This document shows, one piece after another, positions 8,314 to 18,023 of a DNA stretch of 64,000 bases (positions are counted from its first letter, which is position 1; each line of letters begins with the position of its first letter). The stretch is from Paracoccus sp. IB05 (GTDB taxonomy: Bacteria > Pseudomonadota > Alphaproteobacteria > Rhodobacterales > Rhodobacteraceae), in the NCBI RefSeq assembly GCF_016405985.1, contig NZ_JAEFCF010000027.1:1-64000 (forward strand), written 5' to 3'. Both the position numbers and the translations under genes were made by a program. The notes under the pieces were generated by a model that had not been told where the DNA came from, ran no database searches, and saw nothing but the letters and a program-made list of their open reading frames with translations.

Positions 8314-9060
8314 ATGAACCAGCACAGTAATCTGACCCATGAAATCCAGCGCTGTGACCTCGCGGCGGCCTTCCGCTGGACGGTGCGGCTCAATATGCAT
8401 GAGGCGGTGGCGAACCATTTTTCGCTGGCGGTGAACCCGGGCGGAACCCGGTTTCTGATCAATCCGAACGGGCGGCATTTCTCGCGCATCACCGCCACCT
8501 CGCTGGTCGAGATCGACGCGGAAGACCCAGATACGATGCAGCGCCCCGATGCGCCGGACCCGACCGCCTGGGGGCTGCATGGCGCCATTCACCGCGCCTG
8601 TCCGCATGCGGTCTGCGTGATGCATGTCCATTCTGTCCATGCGACGGTGCTGGCGGCGCTTGAAGACTCGCATCTGCCCGCCATCGACCAGAATTCCGCG
8701 ATGTTCCATGGCCGCCAGGTGGTTGATGGCCATTATGGCGGCATGGCGTTCGAGGAGGAAGGCGCGCGCTGTGCCGAACTGCTCGCGGATCCCAAGATCC
8801 ACACGCTGATCATGGGCAATCACGGTGTGCTGGTGATCGGCCGCTCGGTCGCCGAGGCCTTCAACCGGCTCTATTATTTTGAACGCGCCGCCGAGACCTA
8901 TATCCGCGCGCTGTCGACCGGGCGGCCCCTGCGGCTGATGTCGGATGCGGTGGCGGAAAAGACCGCCGCTGAATGGGAGGCCTATCCCGGTTTTGCCAAG
9001 GCCCATCTGTCCGAGATCCGCGCGATCCTCGACCGCGAGGAACCCGATTACGCCGGCTGA
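8314..9060 (+). CDS. Class II aldolase/adducin family protein
   Basis: A 248-residue zinc-dependent aldolase-fold protein. The family includes L-fuculose-1-phosphate aldolase, ribulose-5-phosphate 4-epimerase and several proteins of unknown substrate. Family features seen are NHFSLAV near the N-terminus, the metal-ligand pair in HVHSVHATV and a third histidine in GNHGVLVIG. The start at 8314 follows a strong GGAGGTGGAG; an upstream ATG at 8275 lacks one. No sugar kinase or transporter is next to it, so the substrate cannot be inferred. It ends convergently with the ABC operon at a shared terminator. Confidence 0.85.
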   Translation: MNQHSNLTHEIQRCDLAAAFRWTVRLNMHEAVANHFSLAVNPGGTRFLINPNGRHFSRITATSLVEIDAEDPDTMQRPDAPDPTAWGLHGAIHRACPHAVCVMHVHSVHATVLAALEDSHLPAIDQNSAMFHGRQVVDGHYGGMAFEEEGARCAELLADPKIHTLIMGNHGVLVIGRSVAEAFNRLYYFERAAETYIRALSTGRPLRLMSDAVAEKTAAEWEAYPGFAKAHLSEIRAILDREEPDYAG

Positions 9061-9066
9061 ACTGAA

Positions 9067-9100
9067 ACGGCCCGCCTGGTGACAGGCGGGCCGTATCTTT
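9067..9100. terminator. Bidirectional terminator between the aldolase and the ABC operon
   Basis: An 11-bp stem ACGGCCCGCCT / AGGCGGGCCGT (9067-9077 and 9084-9094) with a 6-base loop lies between two convergent genes. The plus side is followed by ATCTTTT. The minus side has AGTT rather than a T-run. Confidence 0.8.
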
Positions 9101-9108
9101 TGGCCGGA

Positions 9109-10782
9109 TCAGTTGCCGGCGCCGGCCTTGCCGATCCCGGTCTGGCGGCGGTGTTCCAGCACGCCTTCCAGCCAGCCCAGCTCCATCTCGGGCACCGAGG
9201 ACAGAAGCAGGTCGGTGTAATCGTCGAAGGGCGGCGCCAGCACATCGCTTTTCTGCCCGTAGCGCCGCACCTCGCCCTTATACATCACCGCGATCTTGTC
9301 AGCGATGGCGCGCACGGTTGCCAGGTCATGGGTGATGAAGAGATAGGCCATCCGCGTCTCGGCCTGCAGTGCGAGCAAGAGCTTCAGGATCCCGTCGGCG
9401 ACCAGCGGATCCAGCGCCGAAGTGACCTCATCACAGATGATCAGCTTCGGTTTTGCCGCCAGCGCCCGGGCGATGCAGACGCGTTGCTTCTGGCCGCCCG
9501 ACAGTTCCGCCGGGTAGCGGTCGGCAAAGCCCTTGCCCATCTCGATCTGATCCAGCAGCTCCTGCACCCGCCTGTCGCGCGCGCTGCCTTTCAGGCCGAA
9601 ATAGAACTCCAGCGGCCTGCCGATGATGGTTCCGACCGTCTGGCGCGGGTTCATCGCGGTATCGGCCATCTGATAGATCATCTGGATCTGGCGCAGATCG
9701 TCGCGTGTGCGTCCGGCAAAAGCCGCCGAAAGCTGGCGCCCGTCAAAACTGATCCGGCCCTTTGACGGCGGCAGGAGGCCGGTAATGGCACGTGCAAGCG
9801 TTGATTTGCCCGACCCGCTTTCGCCAACCACCGCGAGCGTCTGTCCCGGCGGCAGATCAATCGTGATATTCTTCAGCACATCGAAATTGGTCCCGGCATA
9901 ACGCGCCGTGACGCAGTCGATTTTCAGAAGCGGCGCGGCCTCGGGATTCTCCTCGTGTTCGATGCTGCGGACGGAGACGAGGGCTTTGGTATAATCCTCG
10001 CCGGGGTGGTTGATGATCTGATCGGTGGTGCCGAGTTCGACCTTACGGCCATGACGCAGCACCATGATCTCGTCTGCCACCTGCGCCACCACGGCGAGGT
10101 CATGCGTGATGTAAAGGGCGGCGACACCTGTGTCGCGGATCGCCTCTTTGATCGCGGCCAGAACGTCGATCTGCGTGGTCACATCCAGCGCCGTGGTCGG
10201 CTCGTCAAACACCACCAGATCAGGCTTCGGGCATAGCGCCATCGCCGTCATCACCCGCTGCAGCTGCCCGCCGGAAACCTGATGCGGATAGCGGTTGCCG
10301 ATGGTTTCCGGCGAGGGCAGGCCAAGTTTGCGAAACAGAGTGATCGCCCGCGCCTGGGCCTCGGATTTCGACATAAGGCCGTGCGACAGGCAGGTCTCGA
10401 TCACCTGATCCATCAGCCGTTTCGACGGGTTGAACGAGGCGGCCGCCGATTGCGAGACGTAAGTCACCTCTTTGCCCCTGATCCTGCGCAGAGTCGCAGG
10501 GGAGGCCGTACGGATCTCGCGCCCGTTCAGCAGGATCTCGCCCCCGGTCAGCCGCACGCCGCCCCGGCCATAGGACATGGAGGAGAGACCTATGGTCGAT
10601 TTCCCGGCGCCGGATTCGCCGATCAGCCCCAGAACCTTGCCCTTTTGCAGCGTGACATCGACGCCATGCACCAGGGTCACGTTTTTCGGCGGCTCTCCCG
10701 GCGGGTAGGAGGTGGCCTCGATCACGAGACCACGGATTTCAAGCAGCGGCCCGTCATGATGTTTGGGTTTGGCAGGGGTCAT
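9109..10782 (-). CDS. Fused peptide/opine-type ABC transporter ATPase (DppD-DppF in one chain)
   Basis: A 557-residue protein with two complete ATPase domains, as in GsiA or YejF. Domain 1 has Walker A GESGAGKST, signature SGGQLQRVMTAMAL and Walker B LVVFDEPTTALD; domain 2 has GESGSGKST, LSGGQKQRVCIARAL and LIICDEVTSALD. Domain 2 carries the oligopeptide-transporter style C-terminal extension. It powers the importer encoded directly upstream, whose second permease overlaps this gene by 4 bases (ATGA), showing translational coupling. Inner-membrane associated, on the cytoplasmic face. The substrate class (peptides, opines, glutathione, nickel chelates) cannot be fixed by the ATPase. Confidence 0.93.
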   Translation of the reverse strand: MTPAKPKHHDGPLLEIRGLVIEATSYPPGEPPKNVTLVHGVDVTLQKGKVLGLIGESGAGKSTIGLSSMSYGRGGVRLTGGEILLNGREIRTASPATLRRIRGKEVTYVSQSAAASFNPSKRLMDQVIETCLSHGLMSKSEAQARAITLFRKLGLPSPETIGNRYPHQVSGGQLQRVMTAMALCPKPDLVVFDEPTTALDVTTQIDVLAAIKEAIRDTGVAALYITHDLAVVAQVADEIMVLRHGRKVELGTTDQIINHPGEDYTKALVSVRSIEHEENPEAAPLLKIDCVTARYAGTNFDVLKNITIDLPPGQTLAVVGESGSGKSTLARAITGLLPPSKGRISFDGRQLSAAFAGRTRDDLRQIQMIYQMADTAMNPRQTVGTIIGRPLEFYFGLKGSARDRRVQELLDQIEMGKGFADRYPAELSGGQKQRVCIARALAAKPKLIICDEVTSALDPLVADGILKLLLALQAETRMAYLFITHDLATVRAIADKIAVMYKGEVRRYGQKSDVLAPPFDDYTDLLLSSVPEMELGWLEGVLEHRRQTGIGKAGAGN

Positions 10783-11591
10783 CCGCGGCCTCCTTTCAGG
10801 CTGGAGGTGCGCGACAGCACCCAGTCGGCCACCAGGTTGACCGAAATCGCGAGCGCTGCGATCGCGAGCGCCGGCACCAGCGCCGCCGAGATCCCGTAGG
10901 TCAGACCGTCCTTGTTCTCTTTCACCATGCCGCCCCAGTCGGCCAGCGGCGGCTGCACGCCAAGACCAAGGAAAGAAAGCGTCGAGATGAAGAGAACCGC
11001 GAAGATGAACCTGAGGCCGAATTCAGCGACCAGCGGCGACAGCGCATTGGGCAGGATCTCGCGAAAAATCACCCAGGTGCCTTTTTCCCCGCGCAGGCGC
11101 GCCGCTTCGACATATTCCATCACCGCAATATCCATCGCAACCGCGCGGGCGAGACGGAAGACGCGGGTTGAATCGAGCACCCCCATCACAAGGATCAGGA
11201 CCGTAAGGTTCAGCGGCAGGACGGACAGCAGCACCAGCGCGACGATCAGCGAGGGGATCGCCATCATCAGATCGCAGATGCGCGACAGGATCTGGTCGGT
11301 CCAGCCGCCCTGGACTGCCGCCATGAAGCCAAAGAACGACCCCATCGAGAACGAGATGACCGAGGCCGCCAGGGCGACAAAAATCGTGATCTGGCCGCCT
11401 TTGATCAGCCGCGAAAGGATATCACGGCCAATCGTGTCGGTGCCGAACCAATGCGCCGCTGACGGGCTTTCCCACTGGCCTCCGACGGGGAGATCATAGG
11501 CATAGGGCATGATCAGATCGGCGAAGATCGCCGAAAACACGAAGACGCCGGTAAGAATAAGGCCGATTAGGGCTGAGGGCGGTATTCTCAT
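10779..11591 (-). CDS. ABC transporter permease, DppC type
   Basis: A 270-residue inner-membrane permease with about six transmembrane helices. The N-terminal region LFVFSAIFADLIMPY-like is followed by the DppC-typical HWFGTDTIGRDILSRL motif, and the EAA loop (EYVEAARLRGEKGTWVIFREILPN) contacts the ATPase. The start at 11591 is set by the 4-base overlap with the upstream permease gene and by the hydrophobic N-terminus; the frame is open much further upstream but antisense-like. It is the third gene of the importer operon. Confidence 0.93.
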   Translation of the reverse strand: MRIPPSALIGLILTGVFVFSAIFADLIMPYAYDLPVGGQWESPSAAHWFGTDTIGRDILSRLIKGGQITIFVALAASVISFSMGSFFGFMAAVQGGWTDQILSRICDLMMAIPSLIVALVLLSVLPLNLTVLILVMGVLDSTRVFRLARAVAMDIAVMEYVEAARLRGEKGTWVIFREILPNALSPLVAEFGLRFIFAVLFISTLSFLGLGVQPPLADWGGMVKENKDGLTYGISAALVPALAIAALAISVNLVADWVLSRTSSLKGGRG

Positions 11592-12544
11592 TTCGGATGC
11601 CTCAGTCTCGGGTTGGCGATGATCGAGGTTACATCGGCGATGATGTTCAGCCCGATATAGACGGCGGCGAAGATCAGCCCGACGGCCTGCACCACCGGCA
11701 GGTCCCGTTTGGTCACATGGTCCACGAGATACTGGCCTAGCGCATTGTAAGAAAACACCACCTCCACGACGACAACGCCCACGACCAGATAGGCGAGGTT
11801 GATCGCCACCACCGAGATCACCGGCGCAATCGCGTTCGGGAAGGCATGTTTCCAGATGATCGTCATGGGCGAGAGGCCCTTGAGTTCCGCCGTCTCGATA
11901 TAGGCCGATTGCATGACATTGAGGATCGCGGCGCGCGTCATCCGCATCATATGCGCCAGCACCACCATCACCAGAACGATGACCGGCAAGGCCACGGCCT
12001 GCAGTTTCGCCCAGAAGCTCATCCCCGGAAAGACGATGGCGACCGGCTGGAAGACCGGGAAGACGATTGTGAGCAGGTAAATCACGAAATAGGCGGCAAC
12101 AAATTCCGGCAGGCTGATCGTGGTCAGCGTCACCGCCGAGATCACCTTGTCGGGCCAGCGGCCGGCATAGCGGGCGGCCACCGCGCCAAGGATCAGCGCC
12201 AGCGGCACCGCGATCACCGCGGCACATCCTGCCAGGAACAGCGTATTGCCCAGGCGTTGCCCGATGGCCTGCGCGATATCGACACCATTGGTGAGGGCCT
12301 TGCCCAGATCGCCGGTCATCACCCCGCCGAGCCAGTTGAAGTAGCGCGTCAGCGCGGGCTGATCGAGCCCCATCTGCGCGCGCAGGTTCTCCAGCGCCTG
12401 GGGGGTCGCGGACTGGCCGAGAATGGCCTGCGCCGTATCACCGGGCAGGGCCTCGACGCCGAGGAAGATCACCGCCGAAACCGCCAAAAGCAGCACGAGG
12501 CCCAGCGCGATGCGCTGGACCAGAAGTTTCAGGATTGGATGCAC
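11588..12544 (-). CDS. ABC transporter permease, DppB type
   Basis: A 318-residue permease. The DppB hallmarks are the N-terminal helix with VSAVIFLGVEALPGDTA, the periplasmic loop with LRAQMGLDQPALTRYFNWLGG, and the EAA loop YIETAELKGLSPMTIIWKHA. It pairs with the DppC-type subunit to form the import channel. The gene begins 10 bases after the binding-protein gene and ends overlapping the next permease, as in standard peptide importers. Confidence 0.94.
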   Translation of the reverse strand: MHPILKLLVQRIALGLVLLLAVSAVIFLGVEALPGDTAQAILGQSATPQALENLRAQMGLDQPALTRYFNWLGGVMTGDLGKALTNGVDIAQAIGQRLGNTLFLAGCAAVIAVPLALILGAVAARYAGRWPDKVISAVTLTTISLPEFVAAYFVIYLLTIVFPVFQPVAIVFPGMSFWAKLQAVALPVIVLVMVVLAHMMRMTRAAILNVMQSAYIETAELKGLSPMTIIWKHAFPNAIAPVISVVAINLAYLVVGVVVVEVVFSYNALGQYLVDHVTKRDLPVVQAVGLIFAAVYIGLNIIADVTSIIANPRLRHPK

Positions 12545-12554
12545 CGATGCGTCC

Positions 12555-14141
12555 TCAGACCAGCCAGCACTTGGACGGAGCGCGGTAGTTCATCATCTCG
12601 GCATTCGGATCGTCCACCCAGCCGCCGATTTCCGCGGACCGGATACCCGCCACGAATTCGTTGAACATCGGCAGGATCAGACCGCCCTCGTCCCGGACAA
12701 TATGCGCCATTTCCGAGTAATCGGCCTTGCGCTTGGTCTCATCCAGTTCCGCCCGTGCCGCCAGCAGCAGCTCGTCGAATTTGGCGTTCTTGAACCTGGT
12801 GTCATTCCATTCCGCAGTGGACAGGTAAGCGGTGGAATACATCTGGTCCTGGACCGGACGGCCCCCCCAATAGCTGGCGCAGAAGGGCTGCACATTCCAG
12901 ACATTGGTCCAGTAGCCGTCATCGGGCTCGAGCTGGATTTGCAGCGGAATGCCGGCGGCCTGGGCCGAAGCGGCAAAGAGGTTCGCCGCATCAACCGCGC
13001 CGGGGAAGGCACCCGGTGCCGTGCGCAAAATGATCGGGCTGCCGTCATGGCCGGATTTATCATAAGCCGCCTTGGCCGCCGCCGCGTCATATTCGCGTTG
13101 CGGAATGCTGTCGTCGAACAGCGGATAGGCCGCATTGATCGGGAAGTCATTGCCCACAGAGCCAAGCCCGCCCAGCACCTTCTCGACCATCTCCTCGCGC
13201 TTGACCGCAAGCTTCAGCGCCATGCGCAGATCGTTATTGTCGAATGGCGCCTTGTCGACATGCATGATGAAGACATAGTGGCCGCGACCGACCGCACGCC
13301 GCACCTCGACGCCCGGCGCACCCGCCAGCAGCTGCGCGATCTTCGGGTCGATCCGGTTTATGATATGAACCTGACCCGATTGCAGCGCGGCGGTGCGGGC
13401 GGTGTTGTCGTTGATCGAAAGAATCTCGACCGTATCCGCGTGACCCGTATTCGGATCCCAGTGGTTCGGGTTCTTTTGCAATACGTAGCGGACACCCGGC
13501 TCGAAGGTCTCAAGGATATAGGGGCCGGCACCGATACCGGCATTGGGATTGTCGTAGCCACCACCGGGCTGGATGATCAGGTGGTAATCGGTCAGCAGGT
13601 AAGGAAGGTCAGCCGAAGGCGCATCAAGCGTCAGCGTCAGCTTGTCGCCTTCCGCCTTCATATCAGTAATGCCCTTAACGATCCCGAGCGCGCCCGATTG
13701 TGCCTGTTCATCGGTATGGCGTTTGAAGGTCGCAAGCACGTCTTCGGCAGTGACCGGCGCTCCGTTCGAGAAGGTCACCCCCTGGCGGATCTTGAAGGTC
13801 CAGACCTTCGAATCCGGGCTCGACGAGACCTCTTCGCCAATCCGGAAATCAATGGTTCCGTCCGGCTTCATATCAACGAGCTGCTCGCCCCATTGCGCAT
13901 TGCCGACCTGCGGCACGACCGAAGCCGCCAGCGCCGGATCGAGCGTATTGGTGCTTTCGCCGCCTGCCAGGCCCACACGGATGGTGCCGCCCTTTTTCGC
14001 CTCGGCATGGGCCGCTTTGGTGAACAGCGCCGAGGCCAGCGCGGCAGAGACGCCCATCGCGGTGGTCCGGCCGATGAATTCGCGGCGGTTCATTTTGCCG
14101 GCGCGGGCACGGGCGACCATCCAGTCGAGTTTCTCGGACAT
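12555..14141 (-). CDS. Solute-binding protein, family 5 (peptide/opine type)
   Basis: A 528-residue periplasmic binding protein. The N-terminus contains a twin-arginine-like motif (NRREFIGRT) and a hydrophobic stretch ending AKAAHA-like at about residue 45, so export by the Tat route is likely. The mature part shows the SBP_bac_5 pattern (LDPALAASVVPQVGNAQWGE ... FTFSNGAPVTAEDV-like). It delivers substrate to the permeases downstream. The operon order is binding protein, DppB, DppC, fused ATPase. The neighbouring divergent gene encodes choline-sulfatase, which hints at a sulfated or quaternary-amine substrate, but this is inference only. Confidence 0.92.
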   Translation of the reverse strand: MSEKLDWMVARARAGKMNRREFIGRTTAMGVSAALASALFTKAAHAEAKKGGTIRVGLAGGESTNTLDPALAASVVPQVGNAQWGEQLVDMKPDGTIDFRIGEEVSSSPDSKVWTFKIRQGVTFSNGAPVTAEDVLATFKRHTDEQAQSGALGIVKGITDMKAEGDKLTLTLDAPSADLPYLLTDYHLIIQPGGGYDNPNAGIGAGPYILETFEPGVRYVLQKNPNHWDPNTGHADTVEILSINDNTARTAALQSGQVHIINRIDPKIAQLLAGAPGVEVRRAVGRGHYVFIMHVDKAPFDNNDLRMALKLAVKREEMVEKVLGGLGSVGNDFPINAAYPLFDDSIPQREYDAAAAKAAYDKSGHDGSPIILRTAPGAFPGAVDAANLFAASAQAAGIPLQIQLEPDDGYWTNVWNVQPFCASYWGGRPVQDQMYSTAYLSTAEWNDTRFKNAKFDELLLAARAELDETKRKADYSEMAHIVRDEGGLILPMFNEFVAGIRSAEIGGWVDDPNAEMMNYRAPSKCWLV

Positions 14142-14807
14142 TCATTTTCTCCCTGTCGGTTTTCTGTTGGTTTTTCTCCGGACCGCCTTTTGGCATCACC
14201 GGATTCTGTTTTTGATTATTGAGTCAATAAAAGCGTGAAGCGCGGCATCGGGCAAATGTTTTCGTTGCGGACAAACCCTGCGGTTGTCCGTCGAGACCAG
14301 ACAGAGGCAGATGCCCCGGAATATATCAGTCTCTGGTTGTCCATGCTGGCCGCACCGGTTCCGGCACAACCGCGATGGTGTGAAAGATGAGGCGGGGCAA
14401 AGTTGCCCCCGGGCCTGGCCCGTCTGTCTTCAACCATATCGCGGCAAACATAAACGCGCGCCGTCCAGTAATGCAACCCATTGGCAGAAAAGACCTTCCT
14501 GGCGGCGCTTTCGTCAGCACAGCAAGGGCCGGGCCGATCCGGTCGCGGTTGGCATGGCACCTTTGCGGGCGATCTTGCCCGTTTTGCCTCGGTGATGCTG
14601 CCTTGCCCGGAATGCGTCATGGCTGCCTTTCAGAAGGGAGCGCGTAAGCCCGAGTAAATCCACGATCCTTCCGAAAAGTAGCCTGAAAGCGGCAGGTCTT
14701 TGTCTGAGAACGCCCTCGCGCCCGGAGGGAGCCGGAAATGATCTTGCGCCGCGCCGGAACACGCGCCACCAAATTGCGAAATCAATACCGTCTGCAGGGG
14801 AATGAAG
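14142..14807. other. Divergent promoter region between the ABC operon and the choline-sulfatase gene
   Basis: About 665 bases without a convincing gene. AT-rich tracts near 14205-14235 (GATTATTGAGTCAATAAAAG) lie at a suitable place for the minus-strand promoter of the importer; the inverted ATTGAGTCAAT is a possible operator. The right half has only fragmentary open frames with poor codon use. Confidence 0.45.
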
Positions 14808-16313
14808 ATGAATGCGCGTCCGAATATTCTGATCCTGATGGTCGATCAGCTGAACGGAACGCTGTTTCCCGATGGCCCGGCCGCCTTCCTGCATGCGCGC
14901 AATCTCAGGAAGCTCGCGGCGCGCTCGATGAGATTCGCGAACAGCTATACCGGCAGCCCGCTTTGCGCGCCGGGGCGGGCCTCGTTCATGTCGGGCCAGC
15001 TGCCGCGCCGTACCCGCGTCTATGACAATGCCGCCGAATTCACCTCGGACATCCCGACCTATGCGCATCATCTGCGCCGCGCCGGCTATCAGACCGCGCT
15101 CTCGGGCAAGATGCATTTCGTCGGCCCCGATCAGTTGCACGGGTTCGAAGAGCGGCTCACGACCGATATCTACCCCGCCGATTTCGGCTGGACGCCTGAC
15201 TATCGCAAACCCGGCGAGCGGATCGACTGGTGGTATCACAACCTGGGCTCGGTCACCGGCGCGGGCGTAGCCGAGATCACCAATCAGCTGGAATATGACG
15301 ATGATGTCGCCTTTCAGGCGGTGCAGAAGCTTTACGACCTCTCGCGCGGCGGGGATGCGCGGCCCTGGGCGCTGACCGTCTCTTTCACCCATCCGCATGA
15401 CCCCTATGTCGCGCGCCGCAAATACTGGGATCTCTATGAAGGCGCCCCGGAATGCGCGCCGCCCGGGACCATCCCCTTTGACCGGATGGATCCGCATTCA
15501 AAGCGTCTGATGGAGGCCTGCGATTTCCGCGCCTTTGACATCACGCCTGACCACATTCGCCGCGCCCGTCAGGGCTATTTCGCCAATATCTCCTATATCG
15601 ACGACAAGATCGGCGAGATCCTCGATGTGCTCGACGCCACACGCCAGGAGGCGGTGGTGCTTTTCGTCTCGGATCACGGCGATATGCTGGGCGACCGGGG
15701 CCTGTGGTTCAAAATGAACTTCTTCGAGGGCGCGGCGCGGGTGCCGCTGATGATCGCGGCGCCGGGGCTGACACCCGGCCTTGTGGAAACGCCGGTCTCG
15801 ACCATTGACGTGACGCCGACGCTTTGCGCGCTGGCGGGGATCGATATGTCAGAGGTGATGCCCTGGACGGCAGGAGTCGATCTTTTGCCGGTCGCCGCAG
15901 GGGCAGCGCGCGGCCCTGTTGCGATGGAATACGCGGCCGAGGGCTCGATCTCGCCACTGGTCTGCCTGCGTGAGGGGGCCTGGAAATACATCCGCTGCGC
16001 CGCAGATCCCGATCAGCTTTATGATCTCGCCCATGATCCGCAGGAACGCCGCAACCTCGCCGAAGACGCGCGGGCCGGCGAAATCCTCGCCTGGTTCCGG
16101 GCCGAGGCTGACCGGCGCTGGGATCTGGCCGCCTATGATGCGGAGGTGCGGGAAAGCCAGGCCCGGCGCTGGGTGGTTTATGAGGCATTGAGGAACGGGG
16201 CCTGGTTCCCCTGGGACCACCAGCCGCTCCGCGCCGCGTCCGAGCGCTACATGCGCAACCACATGGATCTCAACGTGCTGGAGGATTCCAAACGCTTCCC
16301 GCGCGGCGAATGA
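14808..16313 (+). CDS. betC: Choline-sulfatase
   Basis: A 501-residue arylsulfatase-fold enzyme hydrolysing choline-O-sulfate to choline and sulfate. The N-terminus (NILILMVDQLNGTLFPDG) and the region HFVGPDQLHGFEERLTTDIY closely match rhizobial BetC as remembered. The sulfatase signature with the formylglycine cysteine is intact (SPLCAPGRASFMSGQ, Cys near residue 53), and VSDHGDMLGDRG supplies metal ligands. BetC of Sinorhizobium is about 512 residues. The start at 14808 aligns with BetC and has GGGG at suitable spacing; an ATG two codons earlier is also possible. There is no betA, betB or betI next to it, so choline must be processed elsewhere. Confidence 0.92.
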   Translation: MNARPNILILMVDQLNGTLFPDGPAAFLHARNLRKLAARSMRFANSYTGSPLCAPGRASFMSGQLPRRTRVYDNAAEFTSDIPTYAHHLRRAGYQTALSGKMHFVGPDQLHGFEERLTTDIYPADFGWTPDYRKPGERIDWWYHNLGSVTGAGVAEITNQLEYDDDVAFQAVQKLYDLSRGGDARPWALTVSFTHPHDPYVARRKYWDLYEGAPECAPPGTIPFDRMDPHSKRLMEACDFRAFDITPDHIRRARQGYFANISYIDDKIGEILDVLDATRQEAVVLFVSDHGDMLGDRGLWFKMNFFEGAARVPLMIAAPGLTPGLVETPVSTIDVTPTLCALAGIDMSEVMPWTAGVDLLPVAAGAARGPVAMEYAAEGSISPLVCLREGAWKYIRCAADPDQLYDLAHDPQERRNLAEDARAGEILAWFRAEADRRWDLAAYDAEVRESQARRWVVYEALRNGAWFPWDHQPLRAASERYMRNHMDLNVLEDSKRFPRGE

Positions 16314-16441
16314 TCCCTCGTCCGGCAGCCGTGTTTTCAGCAAATGTTCACAATGCTGTTATCAGGTGGTCCCGTTCCGGCGGCTGTGCGATCTGCGCCG
16401 GATAAGGTAAACACAGGCGGCATAACCGGGGGAATCGGTCC

Positions 16442-17932
16442 GTGATTTCAAGACGTGGATTGCTTGCGGCGATGCTCGCCAGCGCGGCGCTGCCAGCTTG
16501 CGGCGAGGTGATGACCTCTTCGCCGCGTCCGAAGCTCAGAGGCGATGGCCGCGGCGACGGCAAAGCGGCACCGGGGCAGAAAGCCGCTGTGACCACCGAT
16601 GCCGAGGCGCTTGTCCAGGCGGCGAAACTGACGGGCACGGTTGGTTTCGTGCTGATGGATGCGAAGACCGGCGCGGTGCTCGAGGGGCGCGAAGCGGGGA
16701 CAGCCCTGCCGCCGGCCTCGGTGACCAAGGCGGTCACCGCGCTTTATGCGCTGGAAAGCCTCGGGTCAGGGCGGCGCTTTGCGACCCGGCTTCTGGCCAC
16801 CGGCCCGGTCCAGGGCGGCGTGATCCAGGGGGATCTGGTGCTGGCGGGCGGCGGCGATGCCACGCTGCAGACCGACCAGCTGGGCGATCTGGCGGCCCGG
16901 CTGGCCAAACGCGGCGTCAGGGGCGTCTCGGGGCGGCTGCTTTATTGGGAGGGCGCACTGCCCTATGCGGCGCGCATCGCCGCTGATCAGCCGGATCAGG
17001 TCGGCTATAACCCGGCGCTGTCCGGGCTGAACCTGAATTTCAACCGCGTGCATTTTGAATGGAAAAAGGCCGGCGCCGACTGGTCGGTCGCGATGGATGC
17101 ACGGGGCGAACGGTTTATCCCCCAGGTCTCGATGGTCGGGATGAAGGTCGCCAGCCGCGAGACCCCGCTTTACACTTATAAGGGCGGCGCCTCGCGCGAG
17201 GACTGGACGGTCGCCTCCGGCGCGCTTGGCAAAGGTGGCTCGCGCTGGTTGCCGGTGCGGCTGACCGGGCTTTACACCGCCGAGGTCTTCCGCACCCTGG
17301 CGAAAGCCCAGGGCGTCACCCTGCCCGAGGCCCAGGCGGTCCAGGCCCTGCCGCGCGGCGACGAACTCGCACGGGTGGAGAGCGAGGCGCTGCCCGAAGT
17401 GCTGCGCGGCATGCTGCGCTGGTCCACGAATATCACCGCCGAATGTTCGGGGCTTTCAGCCTCGGGCGTCGGGAGCATCGCCGCCTCGGGCCAGGCCATG
17501 ACCGCCTGGGTGCGGCAGAGCTTTGGCGTCGGCGCGAGCTTTGCCGACCATTCGGGCCTCGGTGGCGCTTCACGGATCTCGGCGCAGGATATGGCGCAGA
17601 TCCTGCTCCACGCAGCCCGTGACGGGCGCGGGCTGAAGCCGATCCTCCGCGATGTCGGCATGAAAGACGCGCAGGGCAAGGTGATCAAAGGCCATCCGGT
17701 CAAGGTCATGGCGAAATCCGGCACGCTGAATTTCGTCTCGGCTTTGGCGGGCTATATTACGCCGCCTGGCGGGCGCGAGATGATCTTCGCGATCTTCACC
17801 GGGGACCCTGCGCGCCGCGATGCGGTGCCGGTCGCCGCGCGCGAGAACCCGCCCGGGGCCGAAGCCTGGATCAGCCGTTCGCGCAGGCTCCAGGGCCAGC
17901 TGATCAGCCGCTGGGCCTCGCTCTACGCCTGA
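16442..17932 (+). CDS. dacB: D-alanyl-D-alanine carboxypeptidase/endopeptidase, PBP4 (S13) family
   Basis: A 496-residue periplasmic peptidoglycan hydrolase that trims or cleaves D-Ala crosslinks. It starts with GTG. The N-terminus has SRRGLLAAML followed by LPAC, so it is exported, possibly through Tat and perhaps lipidated. The penicillin-binding motifs are in order: SxxK as PPASVTKAV, SxN as STN in RWSTNIT, and KTG-like KSG in MAKSGTLNF. A large insert between SxxK and SxN is typical of PBP4. It is transcribed alone and closed by a hairpin 6 bases after the stop. Confidence 0.92.
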   Translation: MISRRGLLAAMLASAALPACGEVMTSSPRPKLRGDGRGDGKAAPGQKAAVTTDAEALVQAAKLTGTVGFVLMDAKTGAVLEGREAGTALPPASVTKAVTALYALESLGSGRRFATRLLATGPVQGGVIQGDLVLAGGGDATLQTDQLGDLAARLAKRGVRGVSGRLLYWEGALPYAARIAADQPDQVGYNPALSGLNLNFNRVHFEWKKAGADWSVAMDARGERFIPQVSMVGMKVASRETPLYTYKGGASREDWTVASGALGKGGSRWLPVRLTGLYTAEVFRTLAKAQGVTLPEAQAVQALPRGDELARVESEALPEVLRGMLRWSTNITAECSGLSASGVGSIAASGQAMTAWVRQSFGVGASFADHSGLGGASRISAQDMAQILLHAARDGRGLKPILRDVGMKDAQGKVIKGHPVKVMAKSGTLNFVSALAGYITPPGGREMIFAIFTGDPARRDAVPVAARENPPGAEAWISRSRRLQGQLISRWASLYA

Positions 17933-17938
17933 AATCAA

Positions 17939-17969
17939 GGGCGCGGGAGGAAGCCCCGCGCCCGGTTTT
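17939..17969 (+). terminator. Rho-independent terminator of dacB
   Basis: A 9-bp stem GGGCGCGGG / CCCGCGCCC (17939-17947, 17955-17963) followed by GGTTTT. Confidence 0.8.
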
Positions 17970-18023
17970 GCCTGTCGGCCCTCACCTGTTTCGTGAGGCC
18001 CACCTGTGTCGCGAGGCGACCCC

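Noticed and set aside
12423-14222. 599-codon plus-strand frame opposite the family 5 binding protein
   Set aside because: It arises from GC-rich third positions of the real minus-strand gene, which has a signal sequence and family motifs.
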